From positions 22,764 through 31,574 of the forward strand of contig DHLY01000112.1 of the NCBI GenBank assembly GCA_002405525.1: DNA of 8,811 bases. The letters are read 5' to 3'. How positions within the stretch are numbered: position 1 is the first letter of the stretch; every line of letters begins with the position of its first letter. Source of the stretch: Proteobacteria bacterium UBA4656. GTDB lineage: Bacteria; Pseudomonadota; Gammaproteobacteria; Xanthomonadales; Ahniellaceae. This document shows positions 7,302 to 8,811 of this stretch, piece after piece. Made by a program: the position numbers and the translations under genes. The notes under the pieces were generated by a model. The model was given only the letters and a program-made list of their open reading frames with translations, searched no databases and had not been told where the DNA came from.

Positions 7302-7373
7302 AGAGGCTGCCTTGGTCTTGCCCCGAGATACCGGGACCCGATGGAACGTTGGTCATCCATCGAGGAGAAGCCC

Positions 7374-7625
7374 ATGGGACGCAAGAGCGAGACGTCCGTT
7401 GAGAAGCGAGTCGAGCACGTGATGGCGCTGCTGAGGAAGGAGGAGCCGGCGACGCAGATCGTGCCGCGTGCGGCGGTGAGCGAGCAGGCGCTGTACCGCT
7501 GGCGCGACGAGTTCGTCGCCGGCGGGAAGGCGCAGCTTGCCGGCAAGGGTGCCGAGGCCCGGGCAGCCAAGAGATTGTCGAATCTGCAGCGAGAGATCGA
7601 GACGCGCGAGCGGGTGATTGGGCAG
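7374..7625 (+). pseudogene. Truncated IS3-type transposase OrfA
   Basis: The ATG at 7374 follows a good Shine-Dalgarno (GAGGAG, 7362-7367). The 84 codons with family character read MGRKSETSVEKRVEHVMALL at the start, then a helix-turn-helix (about 25-51, with VSEQALYRWRDEFVAGGKAQ) and a charged coiled-coil-like segment NLQREIETRERVIG. Intact OrfA proteins continue from here with a short leucine-zipper-like tail (ELTIANRILKK or similar) into a frameshift or a separate integrase-type OrfB. Here similarity stops abruptly near 7625, the frame runs on without family character to 8135, and no OrfB with a DDE domain is present. An in-frame ATG at 7341 is a less likely start. The HTH could still bind DNA if expressed, but the element cannot move by itself. 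Confidence 0.75.
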
Positions 7626-7649
7626 CGACTTCCCTCCCGCACCGGGCAC

Positions 7650-7673
7650 GCAAACCCGGAACGGGCGGTTTGC
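7650..7673. repeat. Inverted repeat just after the transposase break
   Basis: GCAAACC (7650-7656) pairs with GGTTTGC (7667-7673). A nested CCCG-GAA-CGGG (7655-7665) offers an alternative fold. It lies 25 bases beyond the point where transposase similarity ends, so it may be part of the insertion that cut the gene, or an outside terminator. Confidence 0.45.
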
Positions 7674-7704
7674 CCTATCGACGGCAACGAGCTCACCCTT
7701 CGTG

Positions 7705-7724
7705 ACGGACGTCTCCTCGTCCGT
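7705..7724. repeat. Perfect 7-bp hairpin
   Basis: ACGGACG (7705-7711) pairs with CGTCCGT (7718-7724) round a TCTCCT loop. It lies 90 bases before the DUF4345-like gene. No T-run follows, so a terminator role is not supported. Confidence 0.4.
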
Positions 7725-7813
7725 AGCTGCCGGATCGCACGTCCGTCGATGAGCAGTCGGGCACGAATGCCGTATCCTGACCCCCGGCGCGGGCAGCAGC
7801 GGAGACGGCGGAA

Positions 7814-8173
7814 GTGGAAGCACCCTACGTGGTGGCCAGCCTCGGCGCTTGCGCCACTTTCGTTCTCGGGGCGCTCGGCATTTTCGCTCCTTCCCGGGTC
7901 GCCGCCGCGGTCGGTATTGCCGCGCTCGGAGTGGACGGCCGGGCGGAAGTGCGCGCGACCTACGGCGGCCTGTTCTTCGCGCTCGGCGCGCTCTGCATGC
8001 TGGCGCAGGACGCAACGGTGTTCGCCGTCGCGGGGGTTGCATGGATGGGGGCCGCAGGCGGTCGTGCGCTTTCGATCCTGTGGGATCGCTCTGCGGGACC
8101 GCGCGCTGTGGCAGGTCTGGCTGTCGAGGGCGTGATCGGCGTGGCCCTGCTCGCGCCACAGGTCGTCACCTGA
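7814..8173 (+). CDS. Small four-helix membrane protein, DUF4345-like
   Basis: A 119-residue hydrophobic protein. Helices are visible at about 5-23, 49-64, 67-87 and 97-115. The middle segment GRAEVRATYGGLFFALGALCML (42-63) matches the conserved loop and helix of DUF4345 proteins (a charged residue, then RxxYGGLF), and GIFAPSRVAAAVGI matches the start of that family. Function of the family is unknown. The start is the GTG at 7814: a stop at 7778 closes the frame upstream, there is no other start codon between, and GGAG (7801-7804) with following purines serves as ribosome-binding site. The stop is directly followed by the ATG of the lipoprotein gene (TGAATG), so the two are translated together. 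It lies right of the mobile debris and reads away from it. Confidence 0.75.
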   Translation: MEAPYVVASLGACATFVLGALGIFAPSRVAAAVGIAALGVDGRAEVRATYGGLFFALGALCMLAQDATVFAVAGVAWMGAAGGRALSILWDRSAGPRAVAGLAVEGVIGVALLAPQVVT

Positions 8174-8641
8174 ATGGCGCGGTGGCGTCGGGTGAGCATC
8201 CGCCGCGCCGGACTCGCGGTTGCCTGTCTTGCGCTTGCCGCCTGCGACCGAGATGGCGGCCCTCTTGCGACGGACGTGCGCGACTTGCTGCAGCCTGCCG
8301 GCGTGAGTCCCCAACCCATGACATGCCGGATGGTCGGCCAAACGCGCATGGGGGTCTGTGCGTTGAGCCTGACCGATACCGAAACCGCTTCGGTCGTGCG
8401 TGCCCTGGCGCTGACGGACACCACGGCATCGCGCGACGCGGCCTCGATCGCGGACTTCGTGTTCGCCCAGGCGAAGGGCGACTGCATCGGCGACGCTGGA
8501 TCGCGACGCGCGGTCTTCGTGGCCTCCGGTCGTCCGCAGGCGCTCAGACTGCCGGGAGGCACCGCTTTCGAGGAGCTGGTTCTCACCGTCGACCTGACCA
8601 CGCGGCAGGCCTGCATCCATGCCTCATACGCCTATGGCTGA
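8174..8641 (+). CDS. Small predicted lipoprotein of unknown function
   Basis: A 155-residue secreted protein. The N-terminus has basic residues (RWRR, RR), a hydrophobic stretch GLAVACLALAA and a lipobox LAAC with Cys24, so signal peptidase II cleavage and lipid attachment are expected. The mature protein starts CDRDGG. Asp at +2 is an inner-membrane retention signal in E. coli, though the rule differs in other gammaproteobacteria. The mature part has cysteines at 51, 62, 103 and 146 (in TCRM, VCAL, DCIG and ACIH) that could form disulfides in the periplasm. I do not recognise a domain. The ATG follows the stop of the DUF4345-like gene with no gap, so they probably form an operon. It ends 30 bp before the hairpin block at the right edge. 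It may monitor or modify the cell envelope together with its membrane partner, but this is a guess. Confidence 0.75.
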   Translation: MARWRRVSIRRAGLAVACLALAACDRDGGPLATDVRDLLQPAGVSPQPMTCRMVGQTRMGVCALSLTDTETASVVRALALTDTTASRDAASIADFVFAQAKGDCIGDAGSRRAVFVASGRPQALRLPGGTAFEELVLTVDLTTRQACIHASYAYG

Positions 8642-8659
8642 TCCGATGACCGGGGCCTC

Positions 8660-8811
8660 GCCCGTAAGCATCCCCCGGCAAAGCCGGGGGCTTGAGGGTG
8701 TGAGCCGCTCAAAGCGATTTGTTGAGGCCGCTGAATCGGCCGCAGCTCAGTTCAGCCACCTGAAGGTGGCCGCTACCTCGACAACTCCGCCTCTCTTGAA
8801 ATCCGAGTGGG
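8660..8811 (+). ncRNA. Structured RNA candidate, HEARO / IscB omega-RNA-like or IS200/IS605 end (cut by right edge)
   Basis: Within ~125 bases there are several adjoining helices: CCCCCGGC-AAA-GCCGGGGG (8672-8690), CGCT-CAA-AGCG (8706-8716), GGCCG/CGGCC (8726-8730 and 8737-8741) and GCCACC-TGAA-GGTGGC (8755-8770). TTGTTGAGG (8719-8727) pairs over 9 bp, one of them G-U, with CCTCGACAA (8776-8784), closing a multi-branch junction round the last two hairpins (the GGCCG stem competes with it for two bases). No protein frame with family character covers it. The layout and segments such as GTGAGCCGCTC resemble, from memory, the HEARO RNA class that guides IscB nucleases; these lie next to an HNH nuclease gene and insert after ATGA or GTGA. 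An ATGA stands at 8646-8649. The strand is inferred. A plain transposon end is the main alternative. Confidence 0.45.
8672..8690 (+). terminator. GC-rich hairpin after the lipoprotein gene
   Basis: CCCCCGGC (8672-8679) pairs perfectly with GCCGGGGG (8683-8690) round an AAA loop. Flanking AAG (8666-8668) and CTT (8691-8693) can extend the stem past a bulge. It lies 30 bases after the stop and could end that transcript, but CTTGAGG follows instead of a T-run. It is more likely the first helix of the structured RNA candidate. Confidence 0.35.

Larger units (their letters stand above)
6718..7373. other. Repeat-rich stretch without a credible gene
   Basis: 656 bp between the rhodanese start and the transposase fragment. 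Long open frames cross it on both strands, but they arise from high GC content and from repeats whose unit is a multiple of three. No frame shows a family motif or a Shine-Dalgarno. The region holds the 87-bp tandem repeat and the inverted-repeat element described separately. Confidence 0.6.

Noticed and set aside
6208..7422. A 404-residue plus-strand frame across the rhodanese gene and repeats
   Set aside because: It is antisense to the rhodanese gene and its repeated peptide only reflects the 87-bp DNA repeat, whose length is a multiple of three. The same repeat is open in other frames as well.
6746..8620. A 624-residue open frame on the minus strand
   Set aside because: It runs antisense through the lipoprotein gene, the DUF4345 gene, the transposase fragment and the repeats. 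It is arginine/proline-rich with no family motif, as expected of GC-rich shadow frames.

Overview
The window is GC-rich bacterial DNA with long open frames in several registers. The gene set (SecB, GpsA with adjacent ProB and ProA, and a membrane-anchored rhodanese close to the E. coli YibN type) points to a gammaproteobacterium. The gene style suggests the Lysobacterales/Xanthomonadales, but that placement is an inference from residues and gene order, not from a search.

Left and central part (1-6717), mostly housekeeping. A family 2 glycosyltransferase, cut by the left edge, runs rightward and meets a leftward cluster tail to tail. The cluster reads, in transcription order, secB (export chaperone), gpsA (glycerol-3-phosphate dehydrogenase), proB and proA (first two steps of proline synthesis). 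proB and proA overlap by 4 bp (GTGA), so the block looks like one translationally coupled operon. A universal stress protein gene is divergent from secB. Its upstream region has an FNR/ANR-like half-site palindrome placed correctly for a class II activated promoter. Next come a GYF_2-RDD membrane protein and the rhodanese, both leftward. E. coli has yibN-grxC-secB-gpsA here. In this window grxC is absent, and the RDD gene and the stress protein gene sit in its place.

Right part (6718-8811), accessory in character. A 656-bp stretch without a credible gene holds two tandem copies of an 87-bp unit built round an 18-bp palindrome, then a roughly 246-bp fold-back made of two inverted arms round a small central hairpin. 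A truncated IS3-type transposase OrfA follows (84 codons, good Shine-Dalgarno, then loss of family similarity). After 188 bp containing two short hairpins come two tightly packed rightward genes, a DUF4345-like four-helix membrane protein and a small lipoprotein whose start abuts the previous stop.

The last ~150 bases are a dense run of hairpins closed by a long-range 9-bp helix, which is the architecture of a structured RNA. It resembles the HEARO / IscB omega-RNA class or an IS200/IS605-type end. This is the best candidate for an unusual system, but it is cut by the right edge, so the partner nuclease gene, if there is one, lies outside the window.
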